Shown here piece after piece: positions 7,008-15,571 of a stretch of 50,998 bases of DNA (within the stretch, counting starts at the first letter, position 1; every line of letters begins with the position of its first letter). The notes beneath the pieces are model-generated. The model saw nothing but the letters and a program-made list of their open reading frames with translations. It was not told where the DNA came from and did no database searches. The stretch lies in the IMG/VR virus record IMGVR_UViG_3300042517_001594, positions 1 to 50,998 of that record; one strand, given 5' to 3'. The translations under genes were made by a program, and so were the position numbers. This stretch comes from a virus.

Positions 7008-7896
7008 CCCCACGCAGCGCGGCCGCAAGATGCAGCGCCACCACCGGCGCGCCCACCGCCGCCACCCAGTCACCCAGGCCCGTGGCGCCCGCGGGCACGG
7101 AGCCGGCGCCCATCAGGCGGCCCCATCCGGGACGCACGTAGTCAATCCCCGCCGCAGCCAGCTGGCGGCCGCACCGGTCCATGGCCTCCAGCCGCCGGTC
7201 CAGGTCCGCGGACTGCAGTGATGACAGCACCACCGCGGCGCGCAGGGACTTGGAGCGCTGGGCAAGAATGCGCCCCCATGCCCGCCAGTCCCATGGGCTC
7301 AGCACGCACAGGACGTCGGTGTCACCCCACTCACGCGCCACCACCGTGGCGGCCCACGCGTCCGGCAGCGTCTCCGTGATGAGGATGGCGGGCTCGCTGT
7401 ACGGCCACATCCGCGGCCGCCACCCGCGCGGGACGTCCTGCAGGCCTCCACGGGTGCCCGGCAGCTGCGCCACCGCGCCATCCCGCAGGTGCCACAGGCC
7501 CGCCACGTTGGGCAGCATGTGCGTGCGGCTCGCCTCATCCGCATCCTCGGACGTCCACCAGAGCGCCGGCCCGTGCTCACGGATGCGCGCGCGTGCCCAC
7601 CCGCGCACGGACTCCGGCAACAGCGCCGGGTCACACGCGTGCACGCCACCCAGCGCACCGTCGTTCAGGCATTCGCGCGCGTTGAGGCGCTCCTTCGCGT
7701 CGTCGGCCATCACGCCGCGCCCAAAGAGCGGGTGCCGCGCCTCCGCCAGCCGGCGGGACACCGCCCATGCATGCAGCGGGCGCGGGTCCACGCGGGCCAT
7801 GGCGGCCTGCATGGCATCCAGCTCCGCCACGCTGTGACGCGCGCGCGGTGACAGGTCTGCGCCTGGGAAGGCGGAGAGAAGCGTGGCGGAGTTCAC
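6988..7896 (-). CDS. Toprim/primase-like protein
   Basis: Encodes 302 residues from a GTG that overlaps the clamp stop codon (GTGA). Residues about 150-255 resemble a degenerate Toprim fold: a hydrophobic strand ending in Glu (AILITETLPDAWAATVVAREW), a second strand with acidic/Trp turn (TDVLCVLSPWDWRAWGRI) and a third (AAVVLSSLQSADLDRR). Toprim proteins of this size beside a RepA-like ATPase usually act as primases or primase-helicase partners. An N-terminal zinc finger is not evident. The classical DxD is altered to DLD/SAD, so the activity is uncertain. Confidence 0.6.
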   Translation of the reverse strand: MNSATLLSAFPGADLSPRARHSVAELDAMQAAMARVDPRPLHAWAVSRRLAEARHPLFGRGVMADDAKERLNARECLNDGALGGVHACDPALLPESVRGWARARIREHGPALWWTSEDADEASRTHMLPNVAGLWHLRDGAVAQLPGTRGGLQDVPRGWRPRMWPYSEPAILITETLPDAWAATVVAREWGDTDVLCVLSPWDWRAWGRILAQRSKSLRAAVVLSSLQSADLDRRLEAMDRCGRQLAAAGIDYVRPGWGRLMGAGSVPAGATGLGDWVAAVGAPVVALHLAAALRGDARDAA

Positions 7897-8996
7897 CCGG
7901 CCCCCATCGCCAGGAAGGCACGCGCGCCATCCGCAGCGTCGGAGTTGAGCACCAGCACGGCGTCGCCCACGGTGGCCAGGTGGATGCGCCCCACCATGCC
8001 CGCGGATGCGGAGGTCAGGTCACGCGCGCCCACCCGCACCACGCGCGGGCTTGGCGCCCCCACCGCGGGCAGCATGTCGCACACCAGGCCGCCCTGGGTC
8101 GGTCCGGTAGCGGTGGCCGCGGAGACCATCAGCCCGCGCTTCACGTGCTCCAGGCGCACCTGCAGGTCATCGTCACTCCCAAGCGCCCGCACGCGCTCCA
8201 GGACGGTGTGCATCCGGTCAGCGCTCACCTGGACCCAGCGCGCCGCTTCCTCTTCCGCCAGCGCCAGCGCGCTGTCTGGGTAGCGCTGCGCAATGAGCCG
8301 GATGCGCAGCCACAGCTGACCCGCCTGCACAAAGAGTGTCCCGCCGCACAGCCCCCACGACACGTCCGCGCAGCTCTGCAGGTGGTCGGACAGCAGCCGC
8401 ACCGCGCGGCCGGGCAAAAGCAGCGGGGGCAGCGTCACCGCGCATGGGACCGAACGCCGCAACATCACCCGGTTGTTGGATGCGACGGCGGTGAGCGCCT
8501 CACCATCCGCGCGCAGCAGCACGCCCGTCATGGCGTACGTGGTGCTGAGACCGTCCCCGGTGTGCGCGGCCATCCCCGCCAGCACCGTCTGCAGGGAACG
8601 CGCGGGAACGGTGGGCAGCGGTTCCAGCGGAGCCGCGGGATTCTCCACGCGCACCGGGGTGTATGTGTGCAGGCCCGTGCGCCACGGGCCGGAGGAAAAC
8701 TCGGCCACGTCCCCATCCGCGCGCAGACACACGTCCCCCCATTCGGGCGCATGCCGCACCACCTCCGCGGCGTGGTGCGCCAGCAGCGCCGTCTCACCCC
8801 TGGAGGACACGCGCGCAGAGACCACCGCGCGCAAGCCCAGCTCCCCGCCGTCAGCGGCGTGCAGCTCCACGTGGTGCGCGTCCAGCGTCCGCAGGGTGAC
8901 GCAGGACAGAGACGTGGGCGGGCTGCTCGGAATGGCCACCCGCTCAGCCAGGCGCATGGCGGCGAGCCAGTCTGAGCGGTCAAAGGCGACGCGCAT
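7893..8996 (-). CDS. DNA polymerase III beta-clamp-like protein
   Basis: Encodes 367 residues, the size of bacterial DnaN (about 366). Features match a three-domain sliding clamp: an N-terminal MRVAFDRSDWLAAMRLAERV helix-strand unit; a middle block ARSLQTVLAGMAAHTGDG..., then a strand GVLLRADGEALTAVASNNRVMLRRS equivalent to the clamp ATDGHRLA region; and a third domain beginning near YPDSALAL with VQVSADRMHTVLERVRAL, equivalent to DnaN's vdrxxLxxaLxRVxxL. A clamp tethers polymerase to DNA and recruits repair and ligation factors. The start is ATG 8996, 17 bases inside the previous gene. Sequence is divergent, so the call rests on pattern and length. Confidence 0.72.
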   Translation of the reverse strand: MRVAFDRSDWLAAMRLAERVAIPSSPPTSLSCVTLRTLDAHHVELHAADGGELGLRAVVSARVSSRGETALLAHHAAEVVRHAPEWGDVCLRADGDVAEFSSGPWRTGLHTYTPVRVENPAAPLEPLPTVPARSLQTVLAGMAAHTGDGLSTTYAMTGVLLRADGEALTAVASNNRVMLRRSVPCAVTLPPLLLPGRAVRLLSDHLQSCADVSWGLCGGTLFVQAGQLWLRIRLIAQRYPDSALALAEEEAARWVQVSADRMHTVLERVRALGSDDDLQVRLEHVKRGLMVSAATATGPTQGGLVCDMLPAVGAPSPRVVRVGARDLTSASAGMVGRIHLATVGDAVLVLNSDAADGARAFLAMGAG

Positions 8997-9303
8997 GTTT
9001 GCCCCCGGTCTGCTTTGTGCGGTGTTGCTGGATGGGCCCGTGCATCTCTTCGGCCACCCACTGGTAGACGCGCCGCACGCCGCCGTCGGCACCACGCACG
9101 TCCCACGTGCGCAGGTCGCCGGCATCCACCATCTGGCGCAGCGCACGCAACACGCTGTGGTTGGTCCCGTAGCGGGCCAGCCCAAGCGCCTGCAGGATGT
9201 CGCCGGTGCTCGCGGGCTTGCCGTGCTCGGCCAGCAGCGCACGCAGCATCGGGCGCCAGTCGCGCGTGGCGTTGCCTCCATCCCAACGGGATGCGCGGGT
9301 CAT
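8980..9303 (-). CDS. Winged-helix DNA-binding protein
   Basis: Encodes 107 residues; the ATG overlaps the methyltransferase stop (ATGA). Residues 20-90 read as a winged helix: WRPMLRALLAEHG, then ASTGDILQALGLARYG, TNHSVLRALRQMVDAG and a wing DLRTWDVRGADGGVRRVYQW. The C-terminus is basic (HRTKQTGGKHARRL). It probably regulates transcription or helps replication initiation. Its wHTH resembles in layout, but not closely in sequence, the modules on the ATPase and antirepressor. Confidence 0.72.
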   Translation of the reverse strand: MTRASRWDGGNATRDWRPMLRALLAEHGKPASTGDILQALGLARYGTNHSVLRALRQMVDAGDLRTWDVRGADGGVRRVYQWVAEEMHGPIQQHRTKQTGGKHARRL

Positions 9304-10217
9304 GCGTGCTCCATCACATGGCGAACCACGTGCGCTGCCATCGGTGGACACACGGCGTTGCCGAGCATGTGGATGTCCAGGCGGCGGTTACCGGTGAGGT
9401 GGTAGCCACCACCGAAGCCCATGGCGGCGCGGTATTCCTCCACGCGCAGCATCCGCATGCGGTCGCCGTCCACCACGGCCCAGCGGTCACGCGTGGTGAT
9501 GGTGCCGATGGGGCGCCGCAGGTCACGCCCCGTCAGACCGCTTCCCCCGCCGTAATAAGGCATGACAAAGCGCCGGCCGAACTGGGCGCGGCCGCGGGCC
9601 ACGCGCGCGAGTGTGTTGGGTGCGCGGCCTGGCCGGTCCACCAGCGACCACGTGCCGGCGCCCAGGTCCAGCACGTCCGCCACCGGTGCGTGGCGCGAAG
9701 TGCCTGGCGGAACAGGGAGCGGGGTGCGGCCGCGCACGCCCACCACAAAGAGGCGCGGGCGGTTCTGCGGCACGCCGGTGTCCGCGGCGTCCAGCACCTG
9801 CATGGAGAGCGCGTAGCCCAGCGCCTCCATGGCCATGCGCCACGCCGGGAACAGAACCCATTCCGCGTATGTCTCCACGTTCTCGACGACAAAGGCGTGC
9901 GGGCGGTGGCACTCGGCCGCGCTCACCACAGCCCACGCCGTGGCACGTGCCGCGTCATGGTGGGGCTTGTCTTTCCCGCGCGCGCGGCTGTGACCCTGGC
10001 AGGCTGGCGACGCCAGAAGCAGGTCGTGCCTCGGAACCTGGGTCCAGTCGGCCTGCTGCAGGTCCTGGCAGATGTGCTGCGTGTCCGGGTGGTTGTTGGC
10101 GTGCACCTGCACCGCGGTGGGCCAGTGGTTGGCAGCCCACGCCACATGCACGCCGGCCATGCGTGCGCCTTCCGTGAAGCCACCGGCGCCGGCAAAGAGG
10201 TCGATGGCGGTGGTCAT
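9300..10217 (-). CDS. C5 cytosine DNA methyltransferase
   Basis: Encodes 305 residues from ATG 10217, overlapping the upstream stop. All main motifs are visible: motif I DLFAGAGGFTEG (6-17), motif IV SPACQGHS with catalytic Cys 73, motif VI ENVE (112-115), motif VIII QNRPRLF (151-157), a target recognition region around 190-250, and motif X GNAVCPPMAAH near the C-terminus. The PACQ form replaces the usual PPCQ. No restriction endonuclease is adjacent, so it is an orphan enzyme, probably protecting phage DNA from host restriction. The target site cannot be read from sequence. Confidence 0.93.
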   Translation of the reverse strand: MTTAIDLFAGAGGFTEGARMAGVHVAWAANHWPTAVQVHANNHPDTQHICQDLQQADWTQVPRHDLLLASPACQGHSRARGKDKPHHDAARATAWAVVSAAECHRPHAFVVENVETYAEWVLFPAWRMAMEALGYALSMQVLDAADTGVPQNRPRLFVVGVRGRTPLPVPPGTSRHAPVADVLDLGAGTWSLVDRPGRAPNTLARVARGRAQFGRRFVMPYYGGGSGLTGRDLRRPIGTITTRDRWAVVDGDRMRMLRVEEYRAAMGFGGGYHLTGNRRLDIHMLGNAVCPPMAAHVVRHVMEHA

Positions 10218-10507
10218 GCTGCCACCCGCGCTTCCCCGTCCAGGTTCAGCGGCAGCGCGCCGACCACGGTGTTGGCCTTCAGCCACGCGAGGCGTTCCAG
10301 CGCACCGCACTGGCGGGCCCGCCCCATGGAGCCCAACCACAGCGCCGCAGACACACCCGCGGCATCACAGTCCTCACGCGTGACGGTGAAGGTGACCGCG
10401 GCATCGCGCGCCGCGTGCCGCATGCTGCGCGCGTGACGGAGGCACTCCGCAACGGGCCTCGACGACATCCACGCCACATCCAGCGTTTCAATGGTGTGCG
10501 TCAGCAT
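10214..10507 (-). CDS. Hypothetical protein
   Basis: Encodes 97 residues from ATG 10507, which has an AAGGAA site 3 bases upstream, formed partly by the end of the preceding small gene. The protein is mostly helical (AECLRHARSMRHAARDAAVTF). The stop overlaps the methyltransferase start (ATGA), so the two are translationally coupled. A methyltransferase partner role is possible by position only. Confidence 0.72.
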   Translation of the reverse strand: MLTHTIETLDVAWMSSRPVAECLRHARSMRHAARDAAVTFTVTREDCDAAGVSAALWLGSMGRARQCGALERLAWLKANTVVGALPLNLDGEARVAA

Positions 10508-10512
10508 TTCCT

Positions 10513-10668
10513 TCACCCCTTGAGCAGCGTTGACCCGCTGCATGCGCGGCACTGACGAAAGAACAGACGCCCGAACGCCCACACCTCAGCGCACACCACG
10601 CGCTTGCGGGCACAGACGGAGCAGTGCGCGCGGTACGTCCGCGCGGGCTGGTGGACTCCGGGACTCAC
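10513..10668 (-). CDS. Small zinc-ribbon protein (51 aa)
   Basis: A short gene of 51 residues. The GTG at 10668 overlaps the upstream stop (GTGA) and the stop lies 5 bases before the next start. The sequence carries CSVC (16-19), C26 and CRAC (40-43), a compact zinc ribbon, with strongly basic linkers. Tight coupling on both sides and the Cys pattern support it as real despite its size. It probably binds nucleic acid. Without it the operon would have an unexplained 157-bp gap. Confidence 0.7.
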   Translation of the reverse strand: MSPGVHQPARTYRAHCSVCARKRVVCAEVWAFGRLFFRQCRACSGSTLLKG

Positions 10669-11087
10669 CGCGGGCCCCGGTGGCTGGGTGCGGCGGGCAG
10701 GCGCATGTAACCGCTCTGCTCCCGCTCCATGTGCGCCATGAGCTCGTGAAACTCCTTGATGCTGTCCTCAATGGTCGCAAACGCGCGCGCCGGGTTCTTG
10801 CGTTCCTCCAGGATGCGGTCGCGCAGCTTCTCGGCCAGCAGGTGAATCTTCTTCACGGCCGCGCATCCGGCGTGCTTGGTGCAGTTGGGCCAGAAATCGC
10901 AGCGGCCCTTGCCCTCCACGTAGAAATGGCTCGGATGGATTTTCAGGATGGCGTCCAGCATCACCAGCGCCAGGTCCACCTGGACTTGCGCAAGCTCGCC
11001 GCGGTCACGGCGCAGCAGCGCGCGACGGCCACGGCCAGCAAGCGGGGACGCGGAGACAGCTTCCTTGAAGAGGACGGGGGCGCTCAT
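10665..11087 (-). CDS. Hypothetical protein with Cys cluster
   Basis: Encodes 140 residues from ATG 11087 (ATGA overlap upstream). Central residues CDFWPNCTKHAGC (about 62-74) form a possible metal knuckle inside an otherwise helical protein (AEKLRDRILEERKNP; DSIKEFHELMAHMERE). This layout, helix then a Cx5Cx5C cluster then helices, resembles uncharacterised phage proteins. Function is unknown. Confidence 0.72.
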   Translation of the reverse strand: MSAPVLFKEAVSASPLAGRGRRALLRRDRGELAQVQVDLALVMLDAILKIHPSHFYVEGKGRCDFWPNCTKHAGCAAVKKIHLLAEKLRDRILEERKNPARAFATIEDSIKEFHELMAHMEREQSGYMRLPAAPSHRGPR

Positions 11088-11383
11088 GGTTCGTTCCTGT
11101 GTCCGTTGGGTGCATGCAGGTCTGCGCAACCTGTTGCGTGCTCGCCAGCAAAAAGGCTCGGCTGTTCCGGCGTGGCTTCCGCGCTGCGTGCAGCGGCTTC
11201 CGCAGCGTCTGCGGTGGCACCGGCCATGCGTGCCAGCGTGCGCGCTGTGCTGCGCAGCCGCGCGATGGATGCGGGGTCGCTGTGCCCCTTGAGCACGCGC
11301 GCCTCACGCAGCGCATCCAGCGCCAGCGACTCCAGCCACGTCGCATTCCAATGCCGCTGCTGCTGTGCCGGTGTTCTCCGCAT
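11084..11383 (-). CDS. Hypothetical helical protein
   Basis: Encodes 99 residues. It is nearly all helix in its first 70 residues and very rich in Ala and Arg (ARLRSTARTLARMAGATADAAEAAARSAEA). The stop is coupled to the next gene by ATGA. It is the first gene after a 113-bp gap that carries a perfect palindrome, so it may begin a sub-operon. Confidence 0.65.
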   Translation of the reverse strand: MRRTPAQQQRHWNATWLESLALDALREARVLKGHSDPASIARLRSTARTLARMAGATADAAEAAARSAEATPEQPSLFAGEHATGCADLHAPNGHRNEP

Positions 11384-11400
11384 CGTTCACCCCGCTGATG

Positions 11401-11420
11401 TCAGTGTGTTGTGACACTGA
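11401..11420. promoter_or_regulatory. 20-bp palindrome, candidate operator
   Basis: TCAGTGT - 6-nt spacer - ACACTGA is a perfect inverted repeat in the 113-bp gap between the exonuclease gene (upstream) and the next gene. Its AGTGT half-site core also occurs in the candidate operator next to the repressor gene (18491-18517). A repressor or regulator site is inferred. Confidence 0.4.
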
Positions 11421-11496
11421 AAGCATGTCCCGTGTTGCAGGCACAAAACCGCGTCACACTCTGGTGTGGATGTTGTGCGTGTCGTCGGAGCTTGGC

Positions 11497-12867
11497 TTAT
11501 TCGTCGTTGGACGCTTTGAGCGCCAAGCTGGCCCGCAGCGCTTCCACGAGATCTTGCGGGGGAGGCTCGGTGGTGGCGGCCTGGCGTTCCCGCAGTGCGC
11601 GTGCCTCAGCGGGCGTCATCACCGTGGGTACCTGGCTCTCGCGCTCCAGCATCCCGCCGGCCTCGCGGATGCGCTGCATGATGCGGCGCTTCACCTCCGC
11701 GCCCTTGCCCTTCTTGACGAGCGGCGGCGTCATCCGCTGCGCCTCCTGCACCGCGGCGTCCACGCCGCCCTTGGTGATGGTCGTCTCCACCACAATGGCA
11801 CCGGCCGCCGCGGCGCCCAGCTCTTCGCGCACAATGGGTTCCGCAATGGCGCCGATGATGTGCTCCCGCTTGGACCGGCGCATCACCAGCACCTTGTCGC
11901 CCAGGTGCACATCCTCGGTGGCGCATAGCGCGTTCTGCTCGGCAATAACGTCGTTGGCCACCGAGCGCATGCGCTCCGCCAGCGCGCGCGCCCTGCCCAT
12001 CATGTCCGGCGTGATGGTCGCCGTTGCGGGGTCCTGCCCGTTCAGGAGCGCCCACATGCGCGCCACCACCAGCGCGGGAGACGTGTTGCCCTGTTCTGCC
12101 GCCACGAACGTGGCGGACAGGCCCACATGTGCGGGGCATCCCTTGCGCGCGCGGCAGTGCCTGCAGTGGTCCCCTGGACGGATGTGCTCCGGGCCCACCG
12201 TCACCACCTGGCGCGCGCGCTCCACGCGCTGCAGCCAGTCCAGCCGCCACAACTCCAGGTCGAAGCGGTCCCACACGTGCTGGATGCGCCGGTGCGGATT
12301 CTCCGCCAGCCGGATTTCCTCCGACGTCACCGTGTCGGCGCCCGGGAACAGGTCCGCCACCACGCATGCACCGGCCATCAGCTGGTGGATGTGGTTCCCC
12401 GGCAGGAACCCGCGCTTGTAGTCGGCGTGGTACGGCACCGACTCCCCGCGCACGTCCAGCGTCATCGGCACCTCGGTGGCGGTGAGGTTTGCCGCCGCGT
12501 AGCGCCCGCGCGGGTCATCGTTGTTGGGCGCGGGGATGCGGCGCGCCCGTCCGGTGCGGAGGTCCAGGGCCCACGATTCCTCCGTGACGTACCCAAGGCC
12601 CAGGGGCAGCTGGTCCAGACCCAGCGCTGCGCATGCATCCCGCCATTCCGCGGGAACCTCACGCAGCGCCAGCGAGTAGGCCATGCCCGCCTGCGGACCC
12701 TGCAGCGCGTTGCCGTACAGCTCCAGGAATCGATGCACCGCGGTGCCCAGGTCTGCCCATGGGCTGGATTCATCGGGCCACTGGGTGAGCAGCGCGGCGG
12801 CCAGGCATGCGGCGAAACGGTCCAGGCTGCTGGCGGAAGGGAGGATGGGCAGGCGGGTGGTGGACAT
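11497..12867 (-). CDS. PD-(D/E)XK exonuclease with 4Fe-4S cluster (RecB/Cas4-like)
   Basis: Encodes 456 residues. The nuclease core shows DLGTAVHRFLE with His 45, an acidic Asp near 138 and HADYKRG with D149 and K151, the PD-(D/E)XK motif. Cys 21 in SLDRFAACL plus C235, C238 and C244 (CRHCRARKGC) give the four ligands of a 4Fe-4S cluster like that of AddB and Cas4. The C-terminal 180 residues are helical and charged. It should degrade linear double-stranded DNA to provide single strands for the RecT protein encoded three genes upstream, forming a Red-like recombination pair. Confidence 0.85.
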   Translation of the reverse strand: MSTTRLPILPSASSLDRFAACLAAALLTQWPDESSPWADLGTAVHRFLELYGNALQGPQAGMAYSLALREVPAEWRDACAALGLDQLPLGLGYVTEESWALDLRTGRARRIPAPNNDDPRGRYAAANLTATEVPMTLDVRGESVPYHADYKRGFLPGNHIHQLMAGACVVADLFPGADTVTSEEIRLAENPHRRIQHVWDRFDLELWRLDWLQRVERARQVVTVGPEHIRPGDHCRHCRARKGCPAHVGLSATFVAAEQGNTSPALVVARMWALLNGQDPATATITPDMMGRARALAERMRSVANDVIAEQNALCATEDVHLGDKVLVMRRSKREHIIGAIAEPIVREELGAAAAGAIVVETTITKGGVDAAVQEAQRMTPPLVKKGKGAEVKRRIMQRIREAGGMLERESQVPTVMTPAEARALRERQAATTEPPPQDLVEALRASLALKASNDE

Positions 12868-12933
12868 GGCTTGTCTCGCACGGCGCGCTGGGCGCCGTTG
12901 TGGTGTGCTCTGCGGTGGGTGTGGGCGGTGCGG

Positions 12934-13956
12934 TTACGTGCGTTCGCGCAGGTGCGCGAGGATGTGGCCGACGGCCGTTGCTGGGGCGTGGAACTTCAAT
13001 GCAGCCTCAGCAAGCTCCAGGTGGTCCACCTTCGGGGGCCCCGCTGCCGGCCCTTCGCCACCCGCCTCGTCGCTCCCCTGCGGAGCTCGGTTGTGCCCGT
13101 AGTAGGACATCATCTTGTCCCGCAGCATCGCGTCCCACTTCGCCTCCGCCTCCTGCTTGCTCAGTGTCTTCACCTGCTGAACGGTGATGCCGGCGGGCGC
13201 TTCCACTGCATCACGCGGGTCCGGCGGCACCGGCACGCCCATCAGCATCCGCTCCACCACCGCGCGGGCCTCGTCACAGGCTTTGATGGCGGTGTTTGCG
13301 TAGGTGCCTCTTGCCAACACCGCGTCTCCTGCCGCCTTAATGAGCGCGCGCAAGGGACGGTCCGTTTCTTCCTTGGTCCACGTGCGCTGCGCCTGTTGCT
13401 GCGCCGGCACGCCCATCAGCGCGTTTACAATGGCGTCGCCTGCGACCTCGGCATCGACCATCGCCGCGGCAAGAAAGGGGTCGCCCACTTTCATTTCACC
13501 CCACTTCGCCCACGCCTCATCCAACTTGTCGCGCAGCGCCTCCGCCTCTTCGCGCGTGTACGTGCGCGCGGGCTGCACGGTGATGCCGGCGGAGTCCAGC
13601 GCGGCAAGGGCGTCAATGACGCCTCTCGTGGTGACGGCTCTGTCGTGCAGGTTCACCGCATCACGCATGGCGCGGACAGCCATCACCACGTCCGCCACCA
13701 GCTTGTGCGCGGGGACGGTGCGCGCGACGGCGAGGTCCGCCTCCAGTTCCTTGATGCGCGCCTTCAGTTTGCCAAGCACCTCCGCATCTTCGTCGCCTTC
13801 CGTGTGCATCAAGTCCACGGCCCTCTGCAGTTCCTTCACGCGGTCCTCAGCGAACCGCGCCCGGATGATGCTGTTGGCGTTCTTCGCCGCATACATGTTC
13901 GCTTCGCGGCGGTCTGCGCTGATGTCTTCTGGCTTCGGCTGAATCGCGGTGAACAT
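12934..13956 (-). CDS. Coiled-coil hypothetical protein
   Basis: Encodes 340 residues, starting at MFTAIQPKPEDISADRREAN, 3 bases after the upstream stop. Residues 30-80 are a clear coiled coil (DRVKELQRAVDLMHTEGDE and on). Two similar segments appear: PARTYTREEAEALRDKLDEAWAKWG and QQVKTLSKQEAEAKWDAMLRDKM, suggesting an internal repeat with a VQ(P/Q)xxT(Y/L)(T/S)xxEAEA core. It lies between the annealing protein and exonuclease genes, so a role with recombination is possible by position. No family is recognised. Confidence 0.72.
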   Translation of the reverse strand: MFTAIQPKPEDISADRREANMYAAKNANSIIRARFAEDRVKELQRAVDLMHTEGDEDAEVLGKLKARIKELEADLAVARTVPAHKLVADVVMAVRAMRDAVNLHDRAVTTRGVIDALAALDSAGITVQPARTYTREEAEALRDKLDEAWAKWGEMKVGDPFLAAAMVDAEVAGDAIVNALMGVPAQQQAQRTWTKEETDRPLRALIKAAGDAVLARGTYANTAIKACDEARAVVERMLMGVPVPPDPRDAVEAPAGITVQQVKTLSKQEAEAKWDAMLRDKMMSYYGHNRAPQGSDEAGGEGPAAGPPKVDHLELAEAALKFHAPATAVGHILAHLRERT

Positions 13957-13959
13957 GGC

Positions 13960-14439
13960 TCACTCCCCTTCCGCCAGCGTCAACGTGCGGTTGGTGGTCT
14001 TTCCATCGGCCACCACGCGGCCCTCTGCCATCAGCCGCTGCAGCTCGGTGCGGTGCTGCGGGCCCGGTCCGGACTTGAGGCCACACGCGGCCCACAGTTT
14101 CTTTGGGCTGCACGGCGCATGCGCCCTCAGCGCGGTGATGATGCGGTCAGCGATGCCGCCGTTGGCCACGCGCCCACCGCGCGCCGGCGCCTCAGGCTCG
14201 CGCGCCTTGGGCTTCGCGCGCTTGCGTGCGGGCCCGGCATCCTCCTGGTCGGCGTCCCCATCCACGGTGCCCGGAGCGACGAACGGCGCAGGGTCAACAG
14301 CCGAGTGCGCCTGTGTCTGTGCCTGGTCCAACACAAACAGCAGGAGCTTCTCCCGCGTGGCAGCCAGCTCCACCCCGCCGGACACCGTCACCGTCAGGGC
14401 GCCGTCCGTGTCCACACTGTGCATGATGTGCGTGCTCAT
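13960..14439 (-). CDS. Hypothetical protein with C-terminal winged-helix-like region
   Basis: Encodes 159 residues from MSTHIMHSV (ATG 14439 overlaps the upstream stop). The N-terminal 45 residues look like beta strand plus helix (GALTVTVSGGVELAATREKLLLFVLDQA). A basic linker (ARKRAKPKAREPEAPARGGR) follows. The last 60 residues resemble a winged helix: IADRIITALRAHAPCSPKKLWAACGL, then HRTELQRLMAEGRVVADGKTTNRTLTL. It probably contacts DNA. No named family. Confidence 0.7.
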   Translation of the reverse strand: MSTHIMHSVDTDGALTVTVSGGVELAATREKLLLFVLDQAQTQAHSAVDPAPFVAPGTVDGDADQEDAGPARKRAKPKAREPEAPARGGRVANGGIADRIITALRAHAPCSPKKLWAACGLKSGPGPQHRTELQRLMAEGRVVADGKTTNRTLTLAEGE

Positions 14440-14621
14440 TCCGTCCACCTGCCTCCCGCGGCGTTGTCCGCGTTCTCTTTGAGGGTTGAGTCATCCAGGG
14501 CATCCCGCACCGCGTCGTGCGCCGCCTGGTACCTGTCCGGGTCCAGCCGCACCGCGCGCACCAGCTGGTCCAGCGCGGCCTGCGCATGCTGCCGGGCCTT
14601 GAGTTCGTGCTCCACGCTCAC
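14436..14621 (-). CDS. Small hypothetical protein
   Basis: Encodes 61 residues from a GTG that overlaps the recT stop (GTGA); its stop overlaps the next ATG. All-helical and charged (ELKARQHAQAALDQLVRAV). Function is unknown. Confidence 0.65.
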   Translation of the reverse strand: MSVEHELKARQHAQAALDQLVRAVRLDPDRYQAAHDAVRDALDDSTLKENADNAAGGRWTE

Positions 14622-15571
14622 GGTGCACCGCCGGTCTGCTGCTCCCTGGCAAAGCGCTCCAGGTCCGCGAGCTCCGCGCGGCGGCGCTTGCCCGCCGCCA
14701 CCAGCGCGTTGCGCGCGTCACCCGCAGGCCAGCCCGCCACCTCACGCAGCAGCGCGGAACCACCGTTGGCGGTGGCGTCCATGTCCTCCGCAGTGGCGGT
14801 GCGGATGCGCTCTAGAAGCGCCGCCACGCGCGACTGCTCGTCGTCGGACGGCGGCGCGGGCGCAGCGGTTGCGGCGGGCGGCGCCGGCGTTGGGGCCGGG
14901 GGTGCGGTGGGTGGAAGCACCTCGGCCTGTGTATCCACCGTGGCGGGCTCGTCGTTGGCGGGCGCGCCACCACCACCGGCCATCACTGGCGCCGCGTCCA
15001 CGGTGGTGGCGCTCCGGTCCAGTTCGTCCGGGTCGTACACGCCGCCCACCACATCGGGGTACACCGCACGGGCAAGCGCTGCGGAACAACGCGCGCGCAG
15101 CATGGCGGCGGGATACGCCTTCCAAGGTCCACGCCCAGTGAGGCCCGCGGCCTGGGCTTCCTTGAACGTGAAAGTCATCCGCGTGGGCGCAGGCTCGCCG
15201 TCACGCAGGGTCTCATAGGCGGCCTGGGTGGCGCTGGACTCCACCAGTCGGAAGTAGCGGCAGGCCTTGGAGCGCTTCACCAGGCCCACCATCATGTCCG
15301 CGGAGAGCGTGGGCTTGCCGTCGATGATGTGGATGCCGCCAATGGATTGCATCGGGGAGAGGCCCAGCTCGCGGCCCTTCATCATCACCAGGATGAGGTC
15401 CGCGGGCTTCTGGCGGAGCGCCTGGGGCAGCAGCTGGGCGCTGGCCATCTGCTCCGCCATCACCATGAGCTGAGTGAAGTTCTCCGCCTCAAACGGGATG
15501 ATGGACGCGGAAAGCGCCATGCTGGTGCTCGGGTTGCTCGGGCTCGTGCGGGTCAGTGCGGTGGTGGTCAT
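14618..15571 (-). CDS. recT: RecT-family single-strand annealing protein
   Basis: Encodes 317 residues. The region 60-105 has the RecT-family signature KGRELGLSPMQSIGGIHIID followed by GKPTLSADMMVGLVKRS, then RMTFTFKEAQAAGL and a PAAMLRARCSAALARAVYPDVVGGVYDPDEL block. The C-terminal 110 residues are Pro/Ala-rich then helical, a likely flexible tail for partner binding. It anneals complementary single strands in phage recombination. It is preceded by a 159-bp gap and has a GGAG site about 8 bases before the ATG. It pairs functionally with the exonuclease at 11497-12867. Confidence 0.88.
   Translation of the reverse strand: MTTTALTRTSPSNPSTSMALSASIIPFEAENFTQLMVMAEQMASAQLLPQALRQKPADLILVMMKGRELGLSPMQSIGGIHIIDGKPTLSADMMVGLVKRSKACRYFRLVESSATQAAYETLRDGEPAPTRMTFTFKEAQAAGLTGRGPWKAYPAAMLRARCSAALARAVYPDVVGGVYDPDELDRSATTVDAAPVMAGGGGAPANDEPATVDTQAEVLPPTAPPAPTPAPPAATAAPAPPSDDEQSRVAALLERIRTATAEDMDATANGGSALLREVAGWPAGDARNALVAAGKRRRAELADLERFAREQQTGGAP

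Noticed and set aside
12127-15141. 1004-codon open frame on the plus strand opposite recT and the exonuclease
   Set aside because: It mirrors confident minus-strand genes and shows the same Arg/His/Ala-rich shadow composition.
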